From assembly GCA_947165795.1 (NCBI GenBank), contig CAMVBP010000005.1:1-22900 (forward strand): a DNA stretch of 22,900 nt. Reading direction: 5' to 3'. Below are positions 15,131-22,227 of this stretch, piece by piece (position 1 is the stretch's first letter; each line of letters starts with the position of its first letter). The position numbers and the translations under genes were made by a program. The notes under the pieces are model-generated. The model was not told the DNA's origin, did no database searches, and saw only the letters and a program-made list of their open reading frames with translations. Source of the DNA: an uncultured Treponema sp. Lineage in GTDB: Bacteria; Spirochaetota; Spirochaetia; Treponematales; Treponemataceae.

Positions 15131-16084
15131 TTAGTCTTCCCTGTGAAAATTATATTCAATTAATTCCGGATGATATTCAAAATGCATGTTGTCATATATT
15201 ATCCATTTTCCTCCCCAGATAAATCCATTCTCTTCAAAAATCTCAATTACTTTCTGTGGAGGAATCCAACGATCTTTTAAAGGAACAAGCATCCAGTCAT
15301 TTGGATATTTATCTTTTGCCCAGCTCCAGAAAATTTGTTTTCTTCCTAAATTTTTTGGCAGCACGTCTATTGCAAGTCCAAGACTATGAAAAGATTTTCT
15401 ATTTGTTCCGTCAATAATTCTCCATAAATATCCGTCTGCAGATTTTATCTGATAAAGAAAGTCCCTGACTTCTGAATCTATCAAGGAAAGTTCTTTAATT
15501 TTCTGATCAATTATTTCGAGCGGTTCTTTTATTCTTTCGTGAATATTTGTTTTTACTCCCAAAAAGGAAATTCTCTTTATGTGAGTTTCAAGACTTCTTC
15601 TTGTGTTTGATTCATAAATAAAATCAAAAAGAAACATCGGTGTTCCTGAACCGTTTTCCCTGTTTTCTTTTGAACTGTATTCCCTAATTGCTTCTTTTTC
15701 TTCATCCGTATATTTTTCCGGGTCTGCAAACTCTTTTGAATAAGAGTATAAAAGCGACCAGTAATTATCTTTATTTATCAGTTCTTCTTCGGGAAGAAAG
15801 CTTCCGTTTGCCCAGTAAAATTCTGCCGTTCTTCCTTCACCATCTTTATTATCCGGAGAATCAGGTACATCTACAGTTATGATCCAGTCTTCTTTTGCAA
15901 CATCATATCTTTTTGAAAAAGTAATGTCCGGATAAGCTTTTTCAAAAAACTTTAAATAGCCTATTCCCATATAAGGATTTACTATTGTTGATTCGTATTT
16001 TTCTAAATTGGAAGTTTGTGCATTTACTACAAAAACTAATCCGGAGAACAAACAAACTGACAAAATAATTTTTTTAATTTTCAT
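15131..16084 (-). CDS. Secreted M15-family peptidase (D-Ala-D-Ala carboxypeptidase/VanY-like)
   Basis: This 317-residue protein has a signal peptide (about 1-22). The C-terminal domain holds the M15 zinc motif: H233 and D240 in SFHSLGLAID, then D298 and H301 in DNMHFEYH, preceded by GFIWGGKW. These match the His, Asp, His zinc ligands and the acidic catalytic residue of LAS peptidases that cut D-Ala bonds or stem peptides in cell wall. The 200-residue N-terminal part has no recognised domain and is unusually long for the family. AAGGA lies 5 nt upstream of the ATG. It is the last gene of the azlC-azlD-HAD-M15 operon, 9 nt after the HAD gene; no functional link to amino acid export is evident. 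Confidence 0.85.
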   Translation of the reverse strand: MKIKKIILSVCLFSGLVFVVNAQTSNLEKYESTIVNPYMGIGYLKFFEKAYPDITFSKRYDVAKEDWIITVDVPDSPDNKDGEGRTAEFYWANGSFLPEEELINKDNYWSLLYSYSKEFADPEKYTDEEKEAIREYSSKENRENGSGTPMFLFDFIYESNTRRSLETHIKRISFLGVKTNIHERIKEPLEIIDQKIKELSLIDSEVRDFLYQIKSADGYLWRIIDGTNRKSFHSLGLAIDVLPKNLGRKQIFWSWAKDKYPNDWMLVPLKDRWIPPQKVIEIFEENGFIWGGKWIIYDNMHFEYHPELIEYNFHRED

Positions 16085-16093
16085 AGTTTCCTT

Positions 16094-16765
16094 TTATTGC
16101 AAGATACAAATTTCCTTTAACTTTTCAACATCTTCTGCAATGTAATCAGCTCCAGCTTCTTTCAATTCTGAATAACTTCCGTATCCAAAAAGAATTCCGC
16201 AGCTTTTTATATTATTTTTCTGCGCTCCAAAAACATCATGTTTTCTATCGCCAATCATAAGAATCTTATCAAGCTCTAAATGATTTCCTGATTTTTCTTC
16301 TATACATTTAAGCGAATACTTAATCACTTCATCTTTATTGCTGCGGCTTTCATCTGCAATGCTTCCGCAAATCTTTTCAAAATATTTATCAAGATTAAAG
16401 TGTTCCAGAATTTTTACGGCAAAAACTTCCGGCTTTGATGTTGCAACATATAATTTTTTTCCGTAAGTTTTCAAATAATCCAAAAGCTCCGGAATTCCAC
16501 TGTAAACAGAATTTTCAAAAATTCCTTTCTGCTGATAATATTCACGATATTTTTTCACTGCAACTTCTGCCTTCTCTTTACTAAAACCACATAGGTTTAT
16601 AAAAGTATCATAAAGCGGAGGCCCGATAAAAGTAGAAAGAACGCTGTCATCCGGAATTTTTTCATTCATTTCTTTAAATGCATATATAAAGGAATTTTTA
16701 ATTCCCGGCATTGAATCTGTAAGTGTTCCGTCTAAATCAAATAATAAATATTCAAATTTCTCCAA
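16094..16765 (-). CDS. HAD-superfamily phosphatase (phosphoglycolate phosphatase-like)
   Basis: A 223-residue HAD hydrolase that removes phosphate through a phospho-aspartate. Motif I is FDLDGTLTDS, with nucleophile D10 and general acid D12. Motif II is ATS (T109-S110), motif III lysine is near K144, and motif IV acids D173 and D177 are in IGDRKHD. The helical cap at about 20-90 places it in subfamily I, like Gph and PpaX. The substrate is not predictable. The start codon is TTG, supported by AAGGA 7 nt upstream, which overlaps the azlD stop codon. The 10-nt gap indicates co-transcription with azlCD. Confidence 0.88.
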   Translation of the reverse strand: MEKFEYLLFDLDGTLTDSMPGIKNSFIYAFKEMNEKIPDDSVLSTFIGPPLYDTFINLCGFSKEKAEVAVKKYREYYQQKGIFENSVYSGIPELLDYLKTYGKKLYVATSKPEVFAVKILEHFNLDKYFEKICGSIADESRSNKDEVIKYSLKCIEEKSGNHLELDKILMIGDRKHDVFGAQKNNIKSCGILFGYGSYSELKEAGADYIAEDVEKLKEICILQ

Positions 16766-16775
16766 TCTTAAATCC

Positions 16776-17078
16776 TTAAACTAAAAAAAATTCCGAAATA
16801 AAAACAACAAGACAACAGGCACATGCAACAGGAAAAAGTCCCGCACCAATTACTGCAAGAATTACACCAACCACAAATGCAATCAAACCGGAAAGCGGAC
16901 TTTGTGTTGCTTCGATAATTGCAGGAAATGTCATGACAGAAAGTGTTACATACGGTACATAATATAAAAATGACTTAATAAATTTATTCTTTATCGGTTT
17001 TTTTATGAGCGTTAAAGGGAGTGTTCTAATTAAATATGAAACAGCAAATGCAACTAAAATTGATATATAAATGTACAT
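16776..17078 (-). CDS. azlD: AzlD-family branched-chain amino acid export subunit
   Basis: A 100-residue membrane protein with about four hydrophobic segments and the typical AzlD motif YLIRTLPLTLI near the N-terminus. It also has the pattern YVPYVTLSVMTFP and a C-terminal VACACCLVVF helix. AzlC and AzlD together export branched-chain amino acids or analogues across the inner membrane. The gene lies 31 nt downstream of azlC and 10 nt before the HAD phosphatase gene. No strong ribosome binding site is seen before the ATG. Confidence 0.88.
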   Translation of the reverse strand: MYIYISILVAFAVSYLIRTLPLTLIKKPIKNKFIKSFLYYVPYVTLSVMTFPAIIEATQSPLSGLIAFVVGVILAVIGAGLFPVACACCLVVFISEFFLV

Positions 17079-17109
17079 ATTTTTCTAAGATTTTAAATTC
17101 GTTAAAGAA

Positions 17110-17904
17110 TTACAAATCTTTTTTACCCTCCTCTGCTTTAGTATCTAATGAACGTTCGTTAGTTTCATAATCATCTTTTACAGGTTTAATTAATGCAACT
17201 ACAGAAGAAATTATGACTGTTAATATAATCGTTCTTGTTCCGGCAGACAAACTTTTTACATATGGAAGAACTGAAGAGGCATAACTAATTAAAAAGCTGA
17301 CTATCACTGTTACAAGTAAAACAAAATTCTTTTTTGCAGGAGGAATAATAATGGCAATAAACATTCCGTAAAGAGCAACAGAAAGCGCACTTACAATTCT
17401 TACAGGAAGAATGTTTCCTACTACTATTCCGCAGGAGGTTCCAATGCTCCATAAAAATCCGGCAACTATATATGCGCCGTTATTATAGGCAAGTTGAATT
17501 TTTCCTTTTCGCGCAATTGCAATTCCAAATAATTCATCCGTTACCTGAAAGCCAAGAATGAATCTGTAAATAAATGGAGTTTTTTCATCAAACTTTTGAG
17601 AAAGAGCACAACTCATTAAAAGATAGCGTGCATTAATAATAAGAGTGATAAAGGCGATTTCAAACCAGGCTGCACCCGATTCAATGCAGTCAAATAATGC
17701 TTTTTCGCCTGCAGATGCCATATTCAATAAACTTGCAATAAATCCCTGAAAAGGATTTAATCCGGCTTTTCTTGCCAGAATTCCTAAAGAAAATGAAACG
17801 GCAAAATATCCGAGTCCTATAGGAATTCCATCTCTAATTCCTTCCAAAAAAACCCTGGATCTTGAACTAATACAATTGTTTTTCACTTTTATGTACCCAA
17901 TCAA
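17110..17904 (-). CDS. azlC: AzlC-family branched-chain amino acid exporter
   Basis: A roughly 264-residue membrane protein of the AzlC family. The N-terminal GIRDGIPIGLGYFAVSFSLGILARKAGL is diagnostic, followed by several transmembrane helices, including LIINARYLLMSCALS, and a polar tail. It is the permease subunit partnered with AzlD. The start is uncertain: TTG at 17904, or GTG at 17886, which has GGG 9 nt upstream and is perhaps better; there is no in-frame ATG. The gene begins just after the terminator of the DHH gene, leaving very little room for a promoter. The C-terminal tail contains the palindrome copy at 17145-17162, encoding TNERSL. Confidence 0.88.
   Translation of the reverse strand: MIGYIKVKNNCISSRSRVFLEGIRDGIPIGLGYFAVSFSLGILARKAGLNPFQGFIASLLNMASAGEKALFDCIESGAAWFEIAFITLIINARYLLMSCALSQKFDEKTPFIYRFILGFQVTDELFGIAIARKGKIQLAYNNGAYIVAGFLWSIGTSCGIVVGNILPVRIVSALSVALYGMFIAIIIPPAKKNFVLLVTVIVSFLISYASSVLPYVKSLSAGTRTIILTVIISSVVALIKPVKDDYETNERSLDTKAEEGKKDL
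17145..17162. repeat. Copy of recurring 18-bp palindrome at the 3' end of azlC
   Basis: CTAATGAAC/GTTCGTTAG matches the consensus CTAACKAACGTTMGTTAG at 17 of 18 positions and contains the perfect 8-bp palindrome GAACGTTC. It is read in azlC as TNERSL, in the polar C-terminal tail. Confidence 0.45.
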
Positions 17905-17921
17905 ATTTTCGCAAAAAGTGC

Positions 17922-17958
17922 TAAAAAAAAATAGCGGACTGTTTTTTACAGTCCGCTA
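17922..17958 (-). terminator. Rho-independent terminator of the DHH gene
   Basis: A perfect 10-bp stem (TAGCGGACTG 17932-17941, CAGTCCGCTA 17949-17958) with a 7-nt loop. On the minus strand it is followed by a run of nine T residues (plus-strand A-run 17923-17931). It lies 15 nt after the DHH stop codon. Confidence 0.88.
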
Positions 17959-17972
17959 ATTGTATCAGTTTT

Positions 17973-18893
17973 TTATTTATTTGCCAAATCCTTTAACTCT
18001 TCAATCAGCTTTGGCAGTTCTGTATCCATTTTGTCTTTGGAGAACTGACAGGTTCCTACCTTCTCATGACCTCCTCCGCCATATTTAAGCATAAGGCTTC
18101 CGACATTTACTTTACAGGTTTTATTCAAAATGCTGTAACCGACAGCTGCAGAACAACCTTCACCGCCTTTACCGCTTACAATCCATGCAGAAATATTCTG
18201 ATTAGGATACATACTGTAAATCATAAAGCGGTTTCCGGTATAAATTGGATCTACTCCACGCAAATCCGAAATAATTAAATTTCCTTCGGTTATTGTGTGA
18301 GTTCTTACCATATCCTTAAATTTTTCTGTCTGCTCGTTGTAAACTTCAATTCGTTCACGAACATCAGGCATAGCAAGAATTTCTTCTGTAGATTTATCGC
18401 GGCATGCAACCATCAGTTTTTCCATCAATGCATAATTTGGAACTGTAAATTCACGCCAGCGTCCAAGACCTGTTCTAGGGTCCATTAAAAATCCAACAAG
18501 AATCCAACCTGTAGGATTCTGAATTTCATCTATTGTAAGATTTCCTGAATCGACTTTATCTACAGCAACCATCAAATCATCAAAGTTAGGGAATTTTTCT
18601 TTTCCGCCATAATATTCATAAATGATTCTTGCGCAAGACGGAGTAATACGGCTTTCTCCCTTGTATTTTCCTTTAAGCTCATTTCTTTCAAATTCACTTG
18701 AATGATGATCAAACCAAAGACCGCATCCAGGAACAAAAGGAACATTAGCAAGACAGTCGTTTTCGTTAATTGGAATTAATCCATCCTGCAAATCTTTTGG
18801 ATGCGCAAACATCCAGCTATCTATTACTCCAGCTTCAAGTAATAATGCTCCGCAGGCGAGTCCATCAAAATCTGATCTAGTTACTAATCTCAT
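17973..18893 (-). CDS. DHH-family phosphoesterase
   Basis: The start at the ATG ending at 18893 (306 residues) is preferred over an upstream TTG, because GAGG lies 9 nt before it. The DHH fold is clear: D8 and D10 in TRSDFDG, the FDHH signature with D62-H63-H64, and the C-terminal DHHA1 motif GGGGH at 272-276. DHH proteins use two Mn ions to cleave phosphoesters, for example polyphosphate, nanoRNA or cyclic dinucleotides; which of these applies cannot be told. The first His-to-Asp change (RSDFD rather than the SHxxPDGD of NrnA types) suggests an exopolyphosphatase-like or uncharacterised branch. It is a single-gene unit with its own promoter and terminator. Confidence 0.85.
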   Translation of the reverse strand: MRLVTRSDFDGLACGALLLEAGVIDSWMFAHPKDLQDGLIPINENDCLANVPFVPGCGLWFDHHSSEFERNELKGKYKGESRITPSCARIIYEYYGGKEKFPNFDDLMVAVDKVDSGNLTIDEIQNPTGWILVGFLMDPRTGLGRWREFTVPNYALMEKLMVACRDKSTEEILAMPDVRERIEVYNEQTEKFKDMVRTHTITEGNLIISDLRGVDPIYTGNRFMIYSMYPNQNISAWIVSGKGGEGCSAAVGYSILNKTCKVNVGSLMLKYGGGGHEKVGTCQFSKDKMDTELPKLIEELKDLANK

Positions 18894-18934
18894 TTTTACA
18901 TACCTCAAAAGTGTTCGTTTTAAGTTTCTATTTA

Positions 18935-18962
18935 ATGATAACAGAAAAACTCATTTTTTCAA
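18935..18962 (-). promoter_or_regulatory. Promoter of the DHH phosphoesterase gene
   Basis: On the minus strand, TTGAAA (18957-18962), a 16-nt spacer and TATCAT (18935-18940) are preceded by TGT, making an extended -10. The start site should lie near 18928, giving a leader of about 35 nt with GAGG before the ATG at 18893. Confidence 0.65.
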
Positions 18963-19007
18963 GGAAAAAAAATCCGAGAATACTATTATTATATTTAAAA
19001 ATTTTGA

Positions 19008-19790
19008 TTAAATTCCCAAAAGTCTGGCTGCATTTTCACCAAGAACAGCTTTTCTTTCTTCTTCATTCAAATCAAGCATATTGAATCGCGAAAGTTCATC
19101 TGCATGATCCCACATTGGGAAATCTGAACCAAACAGAATTTTTTCGTATCCATGCTTTTTAATCATCATGTTAGCCTTTTCTAACGGAAGCTTCCATAAT
19201 GTACTTGAAGTATCAAAATATACTTTCTTTCCAACAAGATATTCGCAGGCTTTATCCCACTCTGTGTATCCGCCAAAATGTGCAGCAATTACAGTAAGAT
19301 CAGGATGTTTGGTAAGTACATTAGAAATTCTCTTTGGACCTGAAAAATCATATCGAGAATCTCCAGCATGAAAAATTACAGGAAGCTTTAAATTCGAACA
19401 AACTTCATAAATCGGATCCATTTCGTTACAGTCGGCCTGGAACTTCTGAAAGTCACAGTGAAACTTTACGCCGCGCAAACCAATATCCTTTAATCTGTTT
19501 AATTCAGCTTCAAAATTTTCATATGCCGGATGCATTGTTCCATAACCAATAAATTCTGGATGTTCAAGAACCTGAGAGTGAATAAAATTATTTACTGGCT
19601 CTACCTGAGAAGGTGTAGATGCAGCTGAATGAACGACATATTTATCTACTCCGATTTTTGCTCCGCTTTTAAGCAGCTCTTCTACAAGTCCATTGTAAAC
19701 CATCGGAGCGTCATAAAATTCCCCAATAGCCTTTGCCGCTTTTGCAGCAATCTTGCATGGATAAATATGTGTGTGGAAATCGATGATCAT
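19008..19790 (-). CDS. Amidohydrolase 2 family metal-dependent hydrolase
   Basis: A 260-residue TIM-barrel hydrolase of the amidohydrolase-2 type (COG2159, related to ACMSD and o-pyrocatechuate decarboxylase). Metal ligands are visible as HTH (H6, H8), H141 in FHAGD, H171 in AAHFGG and D223 in GSDFPMWD. Members hydrolyse or decarboxylate small, often aromatic, carboxylic acids; the substrate here is unknown. The gene begins 40 nt after the plsC-type gene, and an 18-bp palindrome like that at tetR (19797-19814) sits directly before the start, overlapping the expected transcription start. This makes regulation by the TetR protein at 4885 plausible (inference). Confidence 0.85.
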   Translation of the reverse strand: MIIDFHTHIYPCKIAAKAAKAIGEFYDAPMVYNGLVEELLKSGAKIGVDKYVVHSAASTPSQVEPVNNFIHSQVLEHPEFIGYGTMHPAYENFEAELNRLKDIGLRGVKFHCDFQKFQADCNEMDPIYEVCSNLKLPVIFHAGDSRYDFSGPKRISNVLTKHPDLTVIAAHFGGYTEWDKACEYLVGKKVYFDTSSTLWKLPLEKANMMIKKHGYEKILFGSDFPMWDHADELSRFNMLDLNEEERKAVLGENAARLLGI

Positions 19791-19796
19791 TTTTCA

Positions 19797-19814
19797 CTAC
19801 CTACCGTTAGTTAG
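19797..19814. promoter_or_regulatory. Probable TetR-type operator upstream of the amidohydrolase gene
   Basis: CTACCTACC/GTTAGTTAG is an 18-bp near-palindrome (7 of 9 half-site positions symmetric), placed 7-24 nt before the ATG. It shares CGTTAGTTA and 14 of 18 positions in phase with the site upstream of tetR (4854-4871). Position over the expected start of transcription fits repression. Confidence 0.5.
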
Positions 19815-19819
19815 TCTTT

Positions 19820-19848
19820 ATTAAATTAGTTCAGCATTCTTTTTCTAA
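19820..19848 (-). promoter_or_regulatory. Candidate promoter of the amidohydrolase gene
   Basis: On the minus strand, TTAGAA (19843-19848), a 17-nt spacer and TTTAAT (19820-19825, 5 of 6 to consensus) predict a start near 19813, inside the palindrome 19797-19814. The -35 match is weak and lies within the 3' end of the plsC-type gene. Confidence 0.35.
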
Positions 19849-20562
19849 TTCATCTATCTTGTTCTGAATCTTTGACTTTACAAATTTAGAAATTTCTGCT
19901 GTTGTCATTCCTTCAATTTCTTCCGGCATAATAGGTTTTAAATAGTGAACTTGAATTGGTTTTGTTGTTTTGTAACCCCTATCAAATATTCTATATGAAT
20001 CAACCAAAACTACAGGTAGAATAGGACATTTTGCTTTTTGTGGACTTTTGAAACAGCCGGAATGGAAAGATGAAAGCTTGTTTGTTTCTGTTTCATAATC
20101 TCCTTCCGGGAAAATCATATAGTTTTCCTTCCTGATTAAATCTTCAGTTATTTCTTTAAAACTGTTCAGGATAGAATGCATGTCTGAATGAATAAGTCTG
20201 CGTGATTTTATAAGATAAGTTACTTCGCGGATAAAAGGTCTGTGACAAGCCTTGTCATTAAGAATTACACCTATCTGTCTTGGAAATGAATACCAGATTG
20301 CAAGAGGATCAAATTTTTCCTGATGATTTGAACAAAGATAAAATCCATCTTCTTTTGGAATATTTTCAAAGCCGAAAACATTTATCTTAATATTGCAGGT
20401 ATCAATCAACAGTTTAATTAATTTAAGACAATAAGAGTAACGTTCGTCTGAAGAATATTTTTCCTGATGATTTGCCATATAAATCATCTTTGGATAGAAG
20501 CGTAAAATATTCCAGAAATTTTTTGAAACTGCCTTAATTATTATTGAAGTACTCTTTGTCAT
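19831..20562 (-). CDS. PlsC-type 1-acyl-glycerol-3-phosphate acyltransferase family protein
   Basis: This 243-residue protein has the PlsC/LPLAT motifs: HX4D with H80 and D85 in NHQEKFDP, a middle R-containing block near 118-125, FPEGDY (151-156, the FPEGTR motif), and a proline-containing PILPVVLV strand. It probably adds the second acyl chain in phosphatidic acid synthesis; acylation of another lipid is possible. An 18-nt sequence occurs twice in frame (20313-20330 and 20457-20474), so NHQEK appears both at the active site and 48 residues upstream. The ATG has only a weak ribosome binding site, and the upstream lipoprotein gene ends 38 nt earlier. Confidence 0.85.
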   Translation of the reverse strand: MTKSTSIIIKAVSKNFWNILRFYPKMIYMANHQEKYSSDERYSYCLKLIKLLIDTCNIKINVFGFENIPKEDGFYLCSNHQEKFDPLAIWYSFPRQIGVILNDKACHRPFIREVTYLIKSRRLIHSDMHSILNSFKEITEDLIRKENYMIFPEGDYETETNKLSSFHSGCFKSPQKAKCPILPVVLVDSYRIFDRGYKTTKPIQVHYLKPIMPEEIEGMTTAEISKFVKSKIQNKIDELEKEC

Positions 20563-20600
20563 TTTCTTACACTAATAAAACAAAGTATATTATCATTTTT

Positions 20601-21593
20601 TCAATTTTTATTCAAATAGTCTTCAAATTCAGGATACTCTTCAACAAACTGTCTTACTGCTTCATCATAATCTGACCAGGTCGAAGAAAATAATCTTGTC
20701 ATTCCTGGAATATACATAAGATCCGGAACATTAACAAATCTGTAATTTATGTTTTTTTCTTCAAACCAGCTTCTTACTTTTGGAATACAATTTTCCAATA
20801 CAAAGGCTAAAAAAGTTGAACAGATGAAGTTGTTTTCTACATAAAGATATTCTTGCTGCTTTTTTTTGCTGTATGTTGTTTTTGGGTATTTTAAATTTCC
20901 AAATTGCTTTTTTTCTTTTGCCGTAAAGAATTTCCTGTTAATTGTAAAAAAGCCTATCTGAAAGTTCAAAAATACATTGTATCGAACAGAAGGACTTTCA
21001 TGATATACTTTTACGTATTCACGGACAAATTCATATTCTTCTTCTGTTACTTTCATTGCATAAACAACCTGAGTTGATTTTTTTGGATTGCCATGCTTCA
21101 TATATTTATTTTCTTTTGGGCGTACACAGGACTCTCTGGCAAGCTGATATTTTCCTCCAGAGGTTAATCCATAAAAATTATCATCAAGGGTAAAATTTAT
21201 TGCAGAATGACTGTAATCATCTTCTTTATTTATTAATGTAGCTTTTATTCCGCCTTTTAAAATATTTGCTATATAAAAAGGATTTGAATAGACAGGATTA
21301 TAAAGCCTTATAAAAATATATTTATAAGGCTGCTGTTCTGTATTTTCATCTGCAGCAAGTATCTCTTTCTGTTCTGATTCGTCTGTATATGCGTTTATTG
21401 CTTTTTGAGAATAAACAGGTTCCGATTCCGTGAATTCTAAATCGTCAAAATATAGTTCATCTTCTATAATTATTGAAGAATTATTTTTTACTTGTGTATT
21501 TTTCGAATTTTCTATTTTTGTTGATTTACATCCTGTAAAAGAACTTATCAACAAAAATAGAAAAATTATTTTTAAATAATGCCTGAAAATCAC
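20601..21593 (-). CDS. Lipoprotein with permuted papain-like (NlpC/P60-type, YiiX-like) domain
   Basis: This 330-residue protein starts at GTG (no better ATG) and has a lipobox ending at C22 (SSFTGC). A low-complexity acidic linker runs to about residue 90. The domain then shows a histidine in DYSHSAINF (H129) and, much later, a cysteine in NNFICSTFLAFVLE (C258). This His-before-Cys order is that of circularly permuted NlpC/P60 enzymes such as the YaeF/YiiX group, which are amidases or acyl-linked peptidases. The catalytic assignment is inferred from motif order and hydrophobic pattern. Probably anchored in the outer membrane, acting on cell wall or lipid. An in-gene 10-bp hairpin lies at 21305-21330. 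Confidence 0.68.
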   Translation of the reverse strand: MIFRHYLKIIFLFLLISSFTGCKSTKIENSKNTQVKNNSSIIIEDELYFDDLEFTESEPVYSQKAINAYTDESEQKEILAADENTEQQPYKYIFIRLYNPVYSNPFYIANILKGGIKATLINKEDDYSHSAINFTLDDNFYGLTSGGKYQLARESCVRPKENKYMKHGNPKKSTQVVYAMKVTEEEYEFVREYVKVYHESPSVRYNVFLNFQIGFFTINRKFFTAKEKKQFGNLKYPKTTYSKKKQQEYLYVENNFICSTFLAFVLENCIPKVRSWFEEKNINYRFVNVPDLMYIPGMTRLFSSTWSDYDEAVRQFVEEYPEFEDYLNKN

Positions 21594-21638
21594 CTTATAA
21601 ACCCATGCCGTTAATTGTTTCTACATAAAAAATATTAT

Positions 21639-22133
21639 CTATACATAAATTTCAAGTTTTTTGCCTGTTGGCTGATATTGATAATATCTGACTCCTGCAG
21701 CATTCATAAGTCTCTTGGAAGCTTCTACAGAAGGTGTTCCGTCATATTTATTTTCTGCATAGATAACAGTTTTTATTCCAGCCTGTATAATAGCTTTTGC
21801 GCATTCATTACAAGGAAACAAAGTTACATATATTCTGCTTCCTTCCAGTGAACCATTTTTATAGTTCAAAATTGCATTTAATTCACTGTGTGTTACATAA
21901 GCATATTTTGTTTCTAAAGTATCACCTTCTCTAGCCCATGGAAATTCATCATCTGAACAGCCTCTAGGAAGTCCATTATAGCCCATAGAGAGAATTTTAT
22001 TATCATCACTAACAATACATGCTCCAACCTGCGAATTCGGGTCTTTTGAACGCATTCCGGCAAGTCTGGCTACTCCCATAAAGTATTCATCCCATGAAAT
22101 ATAATCAGCTCTTTTGAAAATCTTATCTGCCAT
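21639..22133 (-). CDS. dCMP deaminase family protein
   Basis: The start is taken at the ATG ending at 22133 (164 residues), because GGAG lies 6 nt upstream; an ATG 12 nt earlier would place the ribosome binding site inside the gene. The zinc site of cytidine/deoxycytidylate deaminases is complete: H82 and E84 in THSELNA, and C108 and C111 in PCNEC. The N-terminal WDEYFMGVARLAGMRSKDPNSQVGACIV is typical of dCMP deaminases (ComEB-type). The reaction is dCMP to dUMP, feeding thymidylate synthesis. It is the gene nearest the origin-like region and is transcribed away from it. Confidence 0.93.
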   Translation of the reverse strand: MADKIFKRADYISWDEYFMGVARLAGMRSKDPNSQVGACIVSDDNKILSMGYNGLPRGCSDDEFPWAREGDTLETKYAYVTHSELNAILNYKNGSLEGSRIYVTLFPCNECAKAIIQAGIKTVIYAENKYDGTPSVEASKRLMNAAGVRYYQYQPTGKKLEIYV

Positions 22134-22154
22134 ATAACACTCCATTTTTTAAAT

Positions 22155-22183
22155 AATTTAACACAAATAAAAGTTAAAAACAA
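22155..22183 (-). promoter_or_regulatory. Promoter of the dCMP deaminase gene
   Basis: On the minus strand, TTGTTT (22178-22183), a 17-nt spacer and TAAATT (22155-22160), preceded by TGT as an extended -10, predict a start near 22148, just before GGAG and the ATG at 22133. Confidence 0.45.
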
Positions 22184-22227
22184 TAATTAACCTTTACATA
22201 GCGTTGAATAAGACCCTAAAAATGCTG

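Noticed and set aside
4788..19814. GTTAG-containing palindromes as integron attC sites
   Set aside because: They lack the paired core sites with a GTTRRRY consensus and the bulged stem layout, are only 18 bp, and no integrase or cassette array is present.
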